Part shown: piece by piece, positions 8,224 to 15,527 of the stretch
Position numbering within the stretch: position 1 is the first letter of the stretch
Layout: every line of letters starts with the position of its first letter
Source: Actinomyces succiniciruminis
Lineage (GTDB): Bacteria; Actinomycetota; Actinomycetes; Actinomycetales; Actinomycetaceae
DNA length: 45,311 bases
Direction: 5' to 3'
NCBI RefSeq assembly: GCF_900002405.1
Contig: NZ_LK995465.1
Location: 9,612-54,922 of the forward strand
Made by a program: the position numbers and the translations under genes
The notes under the pieces: model-generated
Told to the model about the DNA's origin: nothing
Database searches by the model: none
The model's input: only the letters and a program-made list of their open reading frames with translations

Positions 8224-8447
8224 GCCTCACACACCTTGAGAACGGTGGCTGGGCCATTGCCGACCTGCGCCGACTTTCCGTATACGAGCTCGATGAGGAC
8301 ACCGGCGCAGTGGTCGAGCAGGCCCTGCGCGGATACCTCGTGCCCATGGACTCGCCGGTTCTCCAGGAGGCGCTCACCTCCGGGGTACTGATCGACGTCG
8401 GCCTCAATGGGGCACCCGAAGCCGAACCCAGCGACTCGAAGCAATGA
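8190..8447 (+). CDS. PqqD/RRE-like small protein (85 aa)
   Basis: A small soluble protein with the pattern of PqqD-type RiPP recognition elements: a strand-rich N-terminus (WRLAEGMSLTHLENGGWAIA), a turn LRRLSVYELDE resembling the .. Y.L....a.. core of PqqD, then helices to about residue 65 and a disordered tail. In known RiPP systems this winged-helix fold binds the leader of a precursor and delivers it to the modifying enzymes. Here the natural ligand would be the conserved 32-residue defensin leader. The ATG at 8190 is preferred; a GTG at 8178 is also possible. It overlaps the previous gene. Assignment comes from pattern only and sequence similarity of this fold is always weak, so moderate confidence. 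Confidence 0.6.
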   Translation: MAGRWRLAEGMSLTHLENGGWAIADLRRLSVYELDEDTGAVVEQALRGYLVPMDSPVLQEALTSGVLIDVGLNGAPEAEPSDSKQ

Positions 8448-8480
8448 GGAAGAACTGAGGAAGAACAAGGAGACACAATC

Positions 8481-9272
8481 ATGAATGCACTGATCACCGT
8501 CCTGATCGGGGGAGCAGCCGGGGTCCTGATCGGCACCGCCGGAGCCAAGCTCTGGGCCACTGCGCGCATGCGCCTGGCCTGGCCCAAAGGCGCCAACTTC
8601 CTCAACCTCCACCTGTCCAGCGGGTTCGTCATCGCCGTGGAGATCCTGGCCGCGGCTGCCGCGCTCGCCCTACCGAGTGCGCGCCTGGCCTGCCTCATAC
8701 TCGCCGGTGTGTATGCCGCCTTCGTCATCGGCGCCACCACTCTGCGCGGGCAGGAATGCGGCTGCTTCGGCGTGACCGGAATGAAGGTCGGCAGGCTGCA
8801 TATCTGGGGCTGCGCGCTCGCTGCCGCGGCGCTGACCGCGGCAGCCGTACTCGGCGACGCAGTCGCCTCGCCTCTGCTGGCGCGCCTGGCAGTCGCGGCG
8901 GCCTCGGCACTGGTCATGACGCTGGCTATCGCCCTGTGGAACAGTCGCAGCAAGCAGGCACATGCGCCCAGCGCGGAGCACGACCGCCTTCTAGTGGTGC
9001 TCTCTCCGACCTGCACCGCCTGCTCCGCGCTCAAGATCATGGAGAAGCATGATGTCAATGACATTGAGGCAGGCGGCACGATCCGCTGGGTCGATCGCGA
9101 CTCCGAACCCGCCACTCGCCTGCGTGAGGTCGGCGTAGACGTATCCGCGTTCCCGGCTGTCGTCTCAATGTCCGCCGCGGACCCGAGCGAAGCACACGTG
9201 GAATCCGGACTACAAGAGTGTCGGGAGGTGCTGCAATCATGGCGGGAACGTCACCTGGCCGCCCAGCCGTGA
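8481..9272 (+). CDS. MauE-like membrane protein fused to a thioredoxin-like CxxC domain
   Basis: Residues 1-155 form about five membrane segments (roughly 3-25, 47-65, 68-88, 108-126, 130-153) with the MauE/DoxX-like hallmark ECGCFG at 92-97, a Cys-x-Cys pair placed just after the third segment. Residues 165-263 form a soluble domain with SPTCTACSALK (C178 and C181), a thioredoxin-like CxxC near its N-terminus, and a later cis-proline-like stretch SAFPAVV. MauE is needed for disulfide formation in the methylamine dehydrogenase small subunit, together with the thioredoxin-like MauD. This single protein seems to combine both roles and would suit the three disulfides of each defensin. The start is set by AAGGAGA 8 nt upstream. 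Its last 34 bp overlap the exporter gene. Confidence 0.8.
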   Translation: MNALITVLIGGAAGVLIGTAGAKLWATARMRLAWPKGANFLNLHLSSGFVIAVEILAAAAALALPSARLACLILAGVYAAFVIGATTLRGQECGCFGVTGMKVGRLHIWGCALAAAALTAAAVLGDAVASPLLARLAVAAASALVMTLAIALWNSRSKQAHAPSAEHDRLLVVLSPTCTACSALKIMEKHDVNDIEAGGTIRWVDRDSEPATRLREVGVDVSAFPAVVSMSAADPSEAHVESGLQECREVLQSWRERHLAAQP

Positions 9273-10999
9273 ACTCCATGCGGCACTTCCGGGCCTCCGC
9301 GTGCGGTAGAGCCACGCGGGCCATCCTGCCTGCCATCATCGGCATCTCCCTGCTACTGGCCGCCCAGGCTGGACTGGCCGTGGTCTCGCCACTCATGCTG
9401 CAGCGCATCATCGACGCCGCCGGCCCGGGCGTCTCCGTCACGGTGGTCATCATCCCAGGGCTGCTCGCCGCGGCCGCCGCACTGGCGAACGCGGTCGTCG
9501 ACTTCGCCGCGCAGCGAATGACCGTAGTCACCGGGCAACGCTTCCAGGAGCGCCTGCGGGTACTCATGCTGGACAAGCTCACCCGGCTTCCGTCCTCGGC
9601 CGTTGCCGCGGCGCCGAACGGCGACGCACTCTCGCGCATCACCAATGACACGGCCCAGGCGCAGTCATTCGTCTCCAGCATTCTCCCGCAGCTGACCGGA
9701 CTGGTGACGCGGTTGGGCGTGCTGCTGGGAGTCATGTGGTCGCGCTCCTACACCATCACCTTGACCGTCCTGGTGCTGGCGCTGGTGCTCATGGTGCCCA
9801 CCGAGAAGGTCTCACGCACGCTGAGCGCCGCGACCGACCACATGCTCGAGGCGATGTCCGCCTTCAGCAATACGGTCGCCGACCGGATGGGGGTCTCCGG
9901 GCAGCTCTTCGCCCGCACTGCGGCCAGTATCCGGGGTGATCACCGTCGCGCCGAGCAGACAGCGGCGGGGGTGCGCATCTCCTACGCGCGCATGATCACG
10001 ATCGATGGTCTCTTCTCAACGGCGCTGGACCTGATCGGCACGGTGGGGACCGTGGTGGTGCTCGTCATCGGGGGTCGCTCGGTCATTCGTGGTGAGATGA
10101 CCGTTGGTGAACTCGCTGCACTCTCCGCCCTCGTCCCCCAGCTGTACGCGCCGCTGCAGGGTGCCTCGGGAATCCGTACGGGGCTGGCCACCTCCTGGGC
10201 GGCGCTCTCACGCGTGAACGAGTTCCTGGAGGCGGGCGAGCACTGGTATGAGCCGACTAACGCCAGCACCGCCATCACGCCGCACGGCAGTGAGAGTCTC
10301 GCTGTCCGGAAAGTCGACTACTCGGTCCCGACCGACACCGGCAGCACCGTACTGCTAGACGCCGTCGACCTGACCGCCCGCCCTGGGGAGATCGTCGCCG
10401 TGGTCGGGCCCTCCGGCAGTGGGAAGACCACGCTGCTGACCCTCATTGCCGGAGCCAATCCGCCCACGCACGGAAGTATCACCGTGGGCGGCTGCTCCCC
10501 GGCCGAAACCGGCACCGAGGCCTGGAACAGTATGGTGCAGTTGTGCCCGCAGGAGCCCTTCTTCCGCAGCGGAACCCTGCTGGAGAACTTCCGCGCGGTG
10601 CGGCCTAACATCAGCGAGGAACGCGTGCGACAGCTCTGTGCGCGCGTGGGCCTGGACCTGGATCGCCTGGGAGACCGTTCCGGCATGGACACCATGCTCG
10701 GTGAACACGGCATGCGCATCAGCGGCGGCGAGCGCGCACGCCTGGCGATCGCCAGGATGCTCGCGCTGGACCCCTACGTGCTGCTGCTGGATGAGCCCAC
10801 CGCCGCGCTCGACGACGAGGCCGCAGATCGCTTCATTGCCACCCTCCTCGACCTGCGCCGGGATCACTGCATCGTCGTCACCACCCACGACGCGCGCCTC
10901 ACGCCGGTCACCGACCGCAGGTACCGCATGGACGGCGGCCGGCTCACCCCGATGACCACCGCTACAGTGGGAGCAGCGGGCTCCGGAGTCCTGTCATGA
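9239..10999 (+). CDS. ABC exporter, fused membrane and ATPase domains
   Basis: A 586-residue half-transporter. Six membrane helices lie between about 28 and 310, and the nucleotide-binding domain spans about 350-575 with Walker A GPSGSGKTT at 390-398, signature ISGGERARL at 494-502, Walker B VLLLDEP at 514-520 and H-loop TTHD. All catalytic motifs are present, so it should be active as a dimer. It lacks the N-terminal C39 peptidase domain of many bacteriocin exporters, so leader removal must be done by another protein. The chosen ATG at 9239 has GGGAGG 10 nt upstream; a GTG at 9218 is less likely. The gene sits between the oxidative-folding protein and the hydrolase and probably exports the defensin precursors or cores. 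Its stop overlaps the next start (ATGA). Confidence 0.92.
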   Translation: MAGTSPGRPAVNSMRHFRASACGRATRAILPAIIGISLLLAAQAGLAVVSPLMLQRIIDAAGPGVSVTVVIIPGLLAAAAALANAVVDFAAQRMTVVTGQRFQERLRVLMLDKLTRLPSSAVAAAPNGDALSRITNDTAQAQSFVSSILPQLTGLVTRLGVLLGVMWSRSYTITLTVLVLALVLMVPTEKVSRTLSAATDHMLEAMSAFSNTVADRMGVSGQLFARTAASIRGDHRRAEQTAAGVRISYARMITIDGLFSTALDLIGTVGTVVVLVIGGRSVIRGEMTVGELAALSALVPQLYAPLQGASGIRTGLATSWAALSRVNEFLEAGEHWYEPTNASTAITPHGSESLAVRKVDYSVPTDTGSTVLLDAVDLTARPGEIVAVVGPSGSGKTTLLTLIAGANPPTHGSITVGGCSPAETGTEAWNSMVQLCPQEPFFRSGTLLENFRAVRPNISEERVRQLCARVGLDLDRLGDRSGMDTMLGEHGMRISGGERARLAIARMLALDPYVLLLDEPTAALDDEAADRFIATLLDLRRDHCIVVTTHDARLTPVTDRRYRMDGGRLTPMTTATVGAAGSGVLS

Positions 11000-13083
11000 C
11001 GGGGCAGGCGACCGGACACGGCCCGTGGGAGGAGCACCCTGAAGCGATTGGTGCGGGCCTGGGGCGCGTGGAGGTCCACATACTTACCTACGCTCGGATG
11101 GGCGCACAGGTCCGGCTCGAACAGCCCACCTATACCGCTGCGGCACGCCCGCGCACGGATCTACTGCGTCACCGGGGCATCGCCTATGACCGCGTCAGCG
11201 GCGACTTCATTCCCACACCCGTCCCCGAGGGATACCTGGGCATTGTCGAACCGGGCGGGAAGAGCACGCTGCTCGCAGAAATCGCGCAGGGCTTGCCCCG
11301 CCGGCACGGCGAACACGGCTGGGTCTACTGCCACCGCTGGGAAGAGGGGCGAGTACAGGTCAACATGCGCGAGCATATGGAGGCCGACCCTGTCGACTGG
11401 GGCGCCTCCACCCGCTCGTTGCTCGGCCTGCGTCCGAATAACGCCGGACGGACCCGTCTGTGGCAGCTCGGCAGGCACGTGATTTGGCTCCGCCAGGAAT
11501 ACCCTGCCTGCCGGACGACTCCCCGGCACAGCACGGGGGAGGGGACGTGGCCGGACGCGATCGTTGAGGACCTGTTCTGCGCCGGGGCATGCACCGTCAT
11601 GATGGATGACACCGCGTTACCCGGGCTGCCCACCGGAGCAGTAGTGCTGCTCGAGGCGGAGGACTCACTCATCCTCGGGATCGCCGCCACGGCGACCGAG
11701 CTGGCGATATTTCTGGCAGAAGACCACGTCAACCACTATGTCGTGTCGGCGACCTCGCAGGGAGACATGTCCGAGTCCTCGTTGATCGGGGACCTTTCCC
11801 GAACCTCGGTGGCCCACCGGGAAATCGAGGGCCGCAGGGTCGTGGTCTTCACCGAGCGCCTGCCGGACCGGACTACCTCCTACATGGTGGAGGACGGCAC
11901 CGTCATCGCTACGCTGGGTGAGGCGGTCGATCACTACACTGGCGTACCCGGGCTCAACGGCGCCTGGGTGGAGCGTCGGAGACCGGACACCGTGCGCTGG
12001 CCCGGGGGATGGTGGAGTGACGGCAGCGAAGTGGAGCGGCTTCTACCGGGTGACGACCGCCGCCGGGTGCGGGTGACGACCGGACGCAGTCACGGATACC
12101 GGCAGATTGCGATCACAGCGGACCAAGCCGGAGGCCTTGTTGACCGTGATGCCATACCACCTGGTTCTGCCGACGCAGCGCCAACGGTGTACAGAAGGCA
12201 CGAATCCGTGTCGCAGCCAAGCCGGACGTTATGGGCTCCTCCCGTTGACGACCCTGTGGCAGGCACTTCCGCATCGGTCGTTGTTCGCAGCGCACTGGGA
12301 CATGAAGTTGAGTCGATTACCAGTGAGTCGGCTCAGGGTGCCGCACCGTTGGTCTGGTTCGACTCCTCCTGGACCGTCCCCGGGCTGGCCCCGCATCTGA
12401 CGCACATTGACATTGGCTCGCTGCCGGTCGGGTCCGCCCAGTGGTGCCACGCCGACTCGCGCCCGGTGATCCGCGTCGGCATCGACTACGAGGCCCTGGC
12501 CCGCACGGACACCGACGGAATCATGAACCTCCTAACCCAGGCCTGGCAGGCGGCCCTGAGCGTGATCGCCGAAACGCTCCCCGGCAATACCGGCACACCG
12601 TTCCTCGGCGGCCATAGCTTCGGGGCCGCCCTGGTCGCCGTCGCCGTGCTCCGTGAACTGGTGTCACCTGCCGGAGTGATCCTGCGCAGTGGTGCCTACG
12701 ACCGCTACGCCACTCCCGGCGGATTCGAGCATGACCGGCGCACCGTCGCTTCTGCTCCCGATCTGTACCGCCTGATGACCGTGGTACCGCGAGCGCATGC
12801 ACACCAGGGCATACCGTTCCTGATCACCTGCGGCGGCGACGACGAGAACTCCGCCACTACGCCCCGCCAGTCCCAGACCCTCTACGAGAACCTCACGCTG
12901 TGTGGCGCCGACGCCACGCTCGCCGTCTTCGCCGGTGAGGGGCACGTCTTCGCTGCCAGGAAGTCGATCCTGGAGCAGCGCAGGCTAGAAGCCGAATGGA
13001 TGTCCGAACACGTTGGGAAGACGAGCCTCGATTCCCAGGGCATCAGAAGCCAAACTACAGATTCAACACCGAACAACCTCTGA
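10996..13083 (+). CDS. Alpha/beta hydrolase with a degenerate ABC-ATPase-like N-terminal half
   Basis: The C-terminal half (about 360-672) is an esterase/peptidase-type alpha/beta hydrolase. It shows the nucleophile elbow GGHSFG with Ser541, the acid in TCGGDDENS (Asp615 or Asp616) and the base in AGEGHVF (His650). The N-terminal half (about 20-315) echoes an ABC nucleotide-binding domain in order: EPGGKSTLLAEIAQGL (85-100) like Walker A, AVVLLEAEDS (215-224) where Walker B would be, VVSAT (249-253) near the H-loop, and YMVEDGTVIATLGEA (296-310) like the terminal dG.iv..G element. There is no LSGGQ signature and the Walker A lacks its first Gly, so ATP hydrolysis is doubtful. No membrane segment is visible. 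Starting in an ATGA overlap with the exporter, it may work on the precursor or mature peptide at the membrane. The fold reading of the N-terminus is my inference. Confidence 0.75.
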   Translation: MTGQATGHGPWEEHPEAIGAGLGRVEVHILTYARMGAQVRLEQPTYTAAARPRTDLLRHRGIAYDRVSGDFIPTPVPEGYLGIVEPGGKSTLLAEIAQGLPRRHGEHGWVYCHRWEEGRVQVNMREHMEADPVDWGASTRSLLGLRPNNAGRTRLWQLGRHVIWLRQEYPACRTTPRHSTGEGTWPDAIVEDLFCAGACTVMMDDTALPGLPTGAVVLLEAEDSLILGIAATATELAIFLAEDHVNHYVVSATSQGDMSESSLIGDLSRTSVAHREIEGRRVVVFTERLPDRTTSYMVEDGTVIATLGEAVDHYTGVPGLNGAWVERRRPDTVRWPGGWWSDGSEVERLLPGDDRRRVRVTTGRSHGYRQIAITADQAGGLVDRDAIPPGSADAAPTVYRRHESVSQPSRTLWAPPVDDPVAGTSASVVVRSALGHEVESITSESAQGAAPLVWFDSSWTVPGLAPHLTHIDIGSLPVGSAQWCHADSRPVIRVGIDYEALARTDTDGIMNLLTQAWQAALSVIAETLPGNTGTPFLGGHSFGAALVAVAVLRELVSPAGVILRSGAYDRYATPGGFEHDRRTVASAPDLYRLMTVVPRAHAHQGIPFLITCGGDDENSATTPRQSQTLYENLTLCGADATLAVFAGEGHVFAARKSILEQRRLEAEWMSEHVGKTSLDSQGIRSQTTDSTPNNL

Positions 13084-13104
13084 CTCTGAAGGGCAGTAAC
13101 CACT

Positions 13105-13485
13105 ATGAACCGCAGCATGCGATCCGAACTCAAGGCCGCCGTCCGCACCGTCCGCTCCTCCCGAGAGGAAGCAGGCATACAGGACTGGACGCCACGCACC
13201 GGTGATCCCTCCCATGAATCCCTGGAACAGGTTGAAGCGACACTGCTGCGCCTACGCGACCTGCTGCAGAAGGAAGGACACGAACTCGTCGGGGACGTGG
13301 AACGCGACGCCGCCGTCGTCCTCGCCGCTAGACGCCAGGGCTACGTGGTCGATCTGGTGATCGGCAGGGAACGCGCACCCTACAGCGGTGAGGCCGGATT
13401 CCTGTCGTGGATCGAGCACAATGGCGAGGTTGCACTGACCACTGCGCCCGTGCGGCAGCTGTATGAGGAGGTCGCCAGGTGGTGA
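13105..13485 (+). CDS. 126-aa hypothetical protein of the defensin operon
   Basis: No family is recognised. The protein is hydrophilic and mostly helical. It has a basic N-terminus (MNRSMRSELKAAVRTVRSSR), a leucine-rich amphipathic helix (about 43-55, VEATLLRLRDLLQ), then a mixed section ending LTTAPVRQLYEEVARW. There is no signal peptide, membrane segment or cysteine, so it is cytoplasmic. It lies 21 bp after the hydrolase gene and its stop overlaps the protease start, and AAGGGCAG precedes the ATG. A partner of the hydrolase, a chaperone or an immunity factor are all possible; the sequence does not decide. Confidence 0.7.
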   Translation: MNRSMRSELKAAVRTVRSSREEAGIQDWTPRTGDPSHESLEQVEATLLRLRDLLQKEGHELVGDVERDAAVVLAARRQGYVVDLVIGRERAPYSGEAGFLSWIEHNGEVALTTAPVRQLYEEVARW

Positions 13486-14795
13486 GCTCGAATTCACTGC
13501 TGCCTCCGTGTCCCCTGAGGTGCCGGTCGGGAGGCAGCCTTCCGGCCGCCGCGATCTTGCTTGTGTTGGCGCTGGTTGTCATGCCGCTCGCCTCGGCCGC
13601 GCCGCGGACGGAATACCGGCGTGCGGAGCCGCTTGCATCCCAGCAGTGGTACCTGAACTGGAATGAGCGTGGCATCCGCCCCTGGGACGGCACCGGAGTA
13701 GCGGTGGGGATCATTGACACCGGAATCGACGCCACCCACCCGGAACTGGCCGCCGCCTACAACACCGAGGACAGCCGCTCCTTCCTGCCGGACCAGGCTT
13801 GCGGCCTGGACCCCGGCTGTGCCGATCCCGGGGTGGATCCGCTCGGTCACGGCACCGGGGTTGCTGGCATCATCGCAGCGGCACGAGACGGCCGCGGCAT
13901 CGATGGAGCCGCGCCCGGAGTCGACCTGGTCAGCCTGAAGGCGGGCGACGCCACCGGCAGTTTCTTCGCCGAGGCCGTATCCCAAGCGATCCGCTACGGG
14001 GCTGACGCCGAACTAGACATCCTGGTCATGGCCTTCACCACCGACCCGTGGTTCCGATACTGCGCGGAGGCCCCAGGTGACACTGCAGAGGAACGTGCCC
14101 AGCAGGCCGCCGATCTGGAGAAGATTGAGTCCGCCCTGAACTACGCGGCGGATCACGGGATCATCCTCATCGCGGCAGCCGGCAACGAGGGATTCGACCT
14201 CGACCACGGCACCGTCGACTGGTACAGCTCCGGCTGGTCCGGGCAGGGAACGCGTGAAGTCAATGAAGGGTGCGTCACCATGCCCGCCCAGTCCGACGCC
14301 GTCATTACTGTGGGCGCGGTCAACACGATGGGGGAGCGTGCGAGCTACTCCAACATCGGCCAGGCCGTGGATATCGTCGCTCCCGGCGGCGAGATGCTCT
14401 GGTACGACGAAGACGAGACGCTGCACGGGCAGGACACGGCCATCCTGACCACCGTTCCCGAGAGCCTGCTCCGCGAGGCAAACGTGATCGCCGACGACGG
14501 CAGTTCCACGTCCCCGGAGGTCATCGCCGGATGCGACCAGCGCACTGACACGTGCCGCTACTACTGGTACGTGTGCGGCACCTCCTACGCCGCACCACAG
14601 GTCGCCGCCGCGGCGGCCATATTGATCTCGCGCGGCACGCCCGCCTACCGAGTGGGAAACAAGCTCAAGGCGATGGCCTCACCGATCGGCTGTCCTGCAC
14701 AGGAAGACAAACTTGTGTGTCAGGACCGGGCGACCGGGGGAAACACCTGGTACGGGTCCGGGACCCTCCGGCTAGGCCGGTACGGCAGGTGGTGA
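13479..14795 (+). CDS. Secreted subtilisin-family (S8) serine protease
   Basis: The protein has a Sec signal peptide (hydrophobic 21-40, likely cut after PLASA|AP) and a full S8 catalytic set: Asp80 in GIIDTGID, His124 in GHGTGVAGI, Asn236 in AAAGNEG and Ser369 in CGTSYAAP. The mature domain ends soon after the Ser motif at residue 438 and lacks the C-terminal membrane helix of mycosins. Several cysteines (108, 114, 195, 265, 352, 359, 366, 405, 414) suggest disulfides. As the only secreted protease of the locus it is the best candidate to remove the defensin leader outside the membrane, much as LanP-type subtilases act on lantibiotics. Two consecutive GTG codons (13479, 13482) could start it; GAGGAGG lies upstream and the second forms a GTGA overlap with the previous stop. 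Confidence 0.92.
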   Translation: MVSSNSLLPPCPLRCRSGGSLPAAAILLVLALVVMPLASAAPRTEYRRAEPLASQQWYLNWNERGIRPWDGTGVAVGIIDTGIDATHPELAAAYNTEDSRSFLPDQACGLDPGCADPGVDPLGHGTGVAGIIAAARDGRGIDGAAPGVDLVSLKAGDATGSFFAEAVSQAIRYGADAELDILVMAFTTDPWFRYCAEAPGDTAEERAQQAADLEKIESALNYAADHGIILIAAAGNEGFDLDHGTVDWYSSGWSGQGTREVNEGCVTMPAQSDAVITVGAVNTMGERASYSNIGQAVDIVAPGGEMLWYDEDETLHGQDTAILTTVPESLLREANVIADDGSSTSPEVIAGCDQRTDTCRYYWYVCGTSYAAPQVAAAAAILISRGTPAYRVGNKLKAMASPIGCPAQEDKLVCQDRATGGNTWYGSGTLRLGRYGRW

Positions 14796-14804
14796 CTTGG
14801 CAGG

Positions 14805-15482
14805 CTACGACTGTTGAGCCTTGGTGGCTTCAATAACGAGCCGCAGGCGTGAGTTGACGCCGTACTTGTGCATCAGACTGGACACGTGGCGTTTGACGGT
14901 GCTCTCCGCGACAGTCAGCATATCCGCGATTTCCGCGTTGGACATGCCCTCACACAGCAGGTCCAGGACGTTCTGCTCGGCCGGGGTAACGCCGTCGGCA
15001 GCATGACCTTGCCGCACCGGCCGCAGGTGGTCGGCGACCAGCCTGGAGGCAGCATCCGGTGAGATCGGGGTGCCGCCTTTGTACGCTGCGAGGACGGCCC
15101 TGACGACTTCACTCGGATCATCGGTTTTGTACAGGAAGCCGTTGGCGTGCTGAGTGAGCGCCGTCAGCATGGCGGTGTCGTCATCAAAACCAGTGAGGAC
15201 CACCACGGTGACGTCTGGAGACTCCTGCTTGATGCGTGACAGCAGCTCAAGGCCGTCCATGCCGGGCATGCGCACATCGGTGAGCACAACGTCCACGTGC
15301 CTGCCGCGCAGGAAGTTGAGCGCGTCCGTGGCGGACTCGAAGGCGCGCAGGACCTCAATCTGCGGCGCTTGCTCAAGGTAGGCGCTTAGCGCGTGTAAGG
15401 CGTAGACATCGTTGTCGACTACGACGACCCGGATAAGGGCATCGCCGGTTCCCTCGGTCGTGAGCGCATCAGGGGCGGGCAT
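14805..15482 (-). CDS. NarL/LuxR-family response regulator
   Basis: A 225-residue two-domain regulator. The receiver domain (about 17-135) has the acidic pair VVDND near 21-25, phospho-acceptor Asp69 in VVLTDVRMPGMDG, the Thr in VLTGF and Lys119 in LYKTDDP. A LuxR-type helix-turn-helix (about 160-222, TPAEQNVLDLLCEGMSNAEI and ESTVKRHVSSLMHKYGVNSR) follows. It is transcribed toward the S8 protease, with only 9 bp between the two stops, and away from the histidine kinase at 15528, with 45 bp between the starts. The pair forms a divergent two-component system and probably controls the defensin locus, for example in response to cell-envelope stress or the peptide itself. Target sites were not found. 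Confidence 0.95.
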   Translation of the reverse strand: MPAPDALTTEGTGDALIRVVVVDNDVYALHALSAYLEQAPQIEVLRAFESATDALNFLRGRHVDVVLTDVRMPGMDGLELLSRIKQESPDVTVVVLTGFDDDTAMLTALTQHANGFLYKTDDPSEVVRAVLAAYKGGTPISPDAASRLVADHLRPVRQGHAADGVTPAEQNVLDLLCEGMSNAEIADMLTVAESTVKRHVSSLMHKYGVNSRLRLVIEATKAQQS

Positions 15483-15527
15483 GACCTAAGCTTAGCTTCG
15501 AACCCGTTCCCGTCGGGAGCTGTTGCC

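Noticed and set aside
9239-10999. C39 peptidase domain in the bacteriocin exporter
   Set aside because: Membrane helices begin about 28 residues from the start; there is no room and no Cys-His-Asp set.
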